Positions 34,179 to 34,311 of a stretch of 34,311 bases of DNA are shown piece after piece. Under the pieces are notes generated by a model. That model saw only the letters and a list, made by a program, of their open reading frames with translations, had not been told where the DNA came from and made no database searches. Source of the DNA: Alphaproteobacteria bacterium UBA2784 (GTDB taxonomy: Bacteria; Pseudomonadota; Alphaproteobacteria; Micropepsales; Micropepsaceae); NCBI GenBank assembly GCA_002352285.1, contig DEIC01000044.1:1-34311 (forward strand), in the 5' to 3' direction. A program made the translations under genes and the position numbers. Within the stretch, counting starts at the first letter, position 1. Each line of letters starts with the position of its first letter.

Positions 34179-34311
34179 CCTCCTCCGCCTTCGCGGGGGA
34201 GGTCGGCATGCCTTTGCATGCCGGGTGGGGGCAAATGGAGCCGGTGCCCCCCACCCGGCAAAGCGCATCGCAATTGCTCGCCCTTTGCCGGCCTCCCCCG
34301 CGAAGGCGGAG
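34179..34311. repeat. Intergenic mosaic hairpin element, copy 4 (cut by window end)
   Basis: Terminal hairpin is CCTCCTCCGC / GCGGGGGAGG (34179-34188 with 34193-34202). Stem A is CGGCATGC / GCATGCCG (34204-34211 with 34216-34223). Arm CGGGTGGGGG (34222-34231) pairs with CCCCCACCCG (34248-34257). Stem B is CGGCAAAG / CTTTGCCG (34256-34263 with 34283-34290) with GCAATTGC in its loop. The last hairpin starts at 34292 and reaches the window edge about four bases short of completion. Unlike the other copies it lies on the 5' side of its nearest visible gene (rmuC). Confidence 0.88.

Overview
The window comes from a GC-rich alphaproteobacterial chromosome. The evidence is the gene order xerD / aroK-aroB-CNNM-bolA-DnaJ-like-cobS-cobT / rpmB, an argJ-mutT stretch divergent from secA, a malyl-CoA lyase, an RmuC protein and a MeaB GTPase. 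The layout resembles Hyphomicrobiales (Rhizobiales) and relatives; I would not name a genus. Nearly all of it is ordinary chromosomal backbone with tight packing. I see no tRNA, rRNA, CRISPR array, insertion sequence or prophage.

Layout. 1-5317: the end of a BioC/NDUFAF5-like methyltransferase converges on a minus-strand series that runs, in transcription order, two uncharacterised proteins, argJ (with an unusual Lys/Ala-rich N-terminal extension), mutT and an orphan Flp pilin. 5465-8361: secA behind a sigma70-like promoter. 8648-12690: a tight three-gene operon of a gamma-glutamyltransferase lipoprotein and two tandem epoxide hydrolases. 12865-13824: accA on the minus strand. 13832-15763: a self-contained ECF41 sigma-factor operon (small membrane protein, carboxymuconolactone-decarboxylase-like protein, sigma factor with fused SnoaL-like domain) with a well-matched ECF41 promoter in front. 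15957-19982: a minus-strand group (47-aa membrane protein, 607-aa secreted protein, xerD, malyl-CoA lyase type enzyme). 20255-28359: aroK, aroB, CNNM transporter, bolA (opposite strand), a DnaJ-domain protein probably read from a leaderless mRNA, cobS, cobT and a phytase-like lipoprotein. 28353-34117: VUT-like membrane protein, rpmB with its own promoter and terminator, a solitary NYN-domain nuclease preceded by a terminator-like hairpin, meaB, a DUF3108 protein and rmuC.

The most interesting non-genic signal is a family of intergenic elements of about 140-160 bp, present four times (8383-8519, 12709-12852, 15780-15936, 34179-window end). Each copy has the same order: terminal hairpin, variable stem, G-rich arm, linker, complementary C-rich arm, second variable stem, terminal hairpin. 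The sequence of the variable stems changes from copy to copy while base pairing is kept, which points to selection on, or propagation through, a folded form. Three copies sit within about 25 bp of a stop codon.

Other leads are the ECF41 operon with its extra membrane protein, the solitary NYN nuclease with its attenuator-like leader, the unknown two-gene unit beside secA, and the GGT/epoxide-hydrolase operon. None is shown to be a new system by sequence alone.
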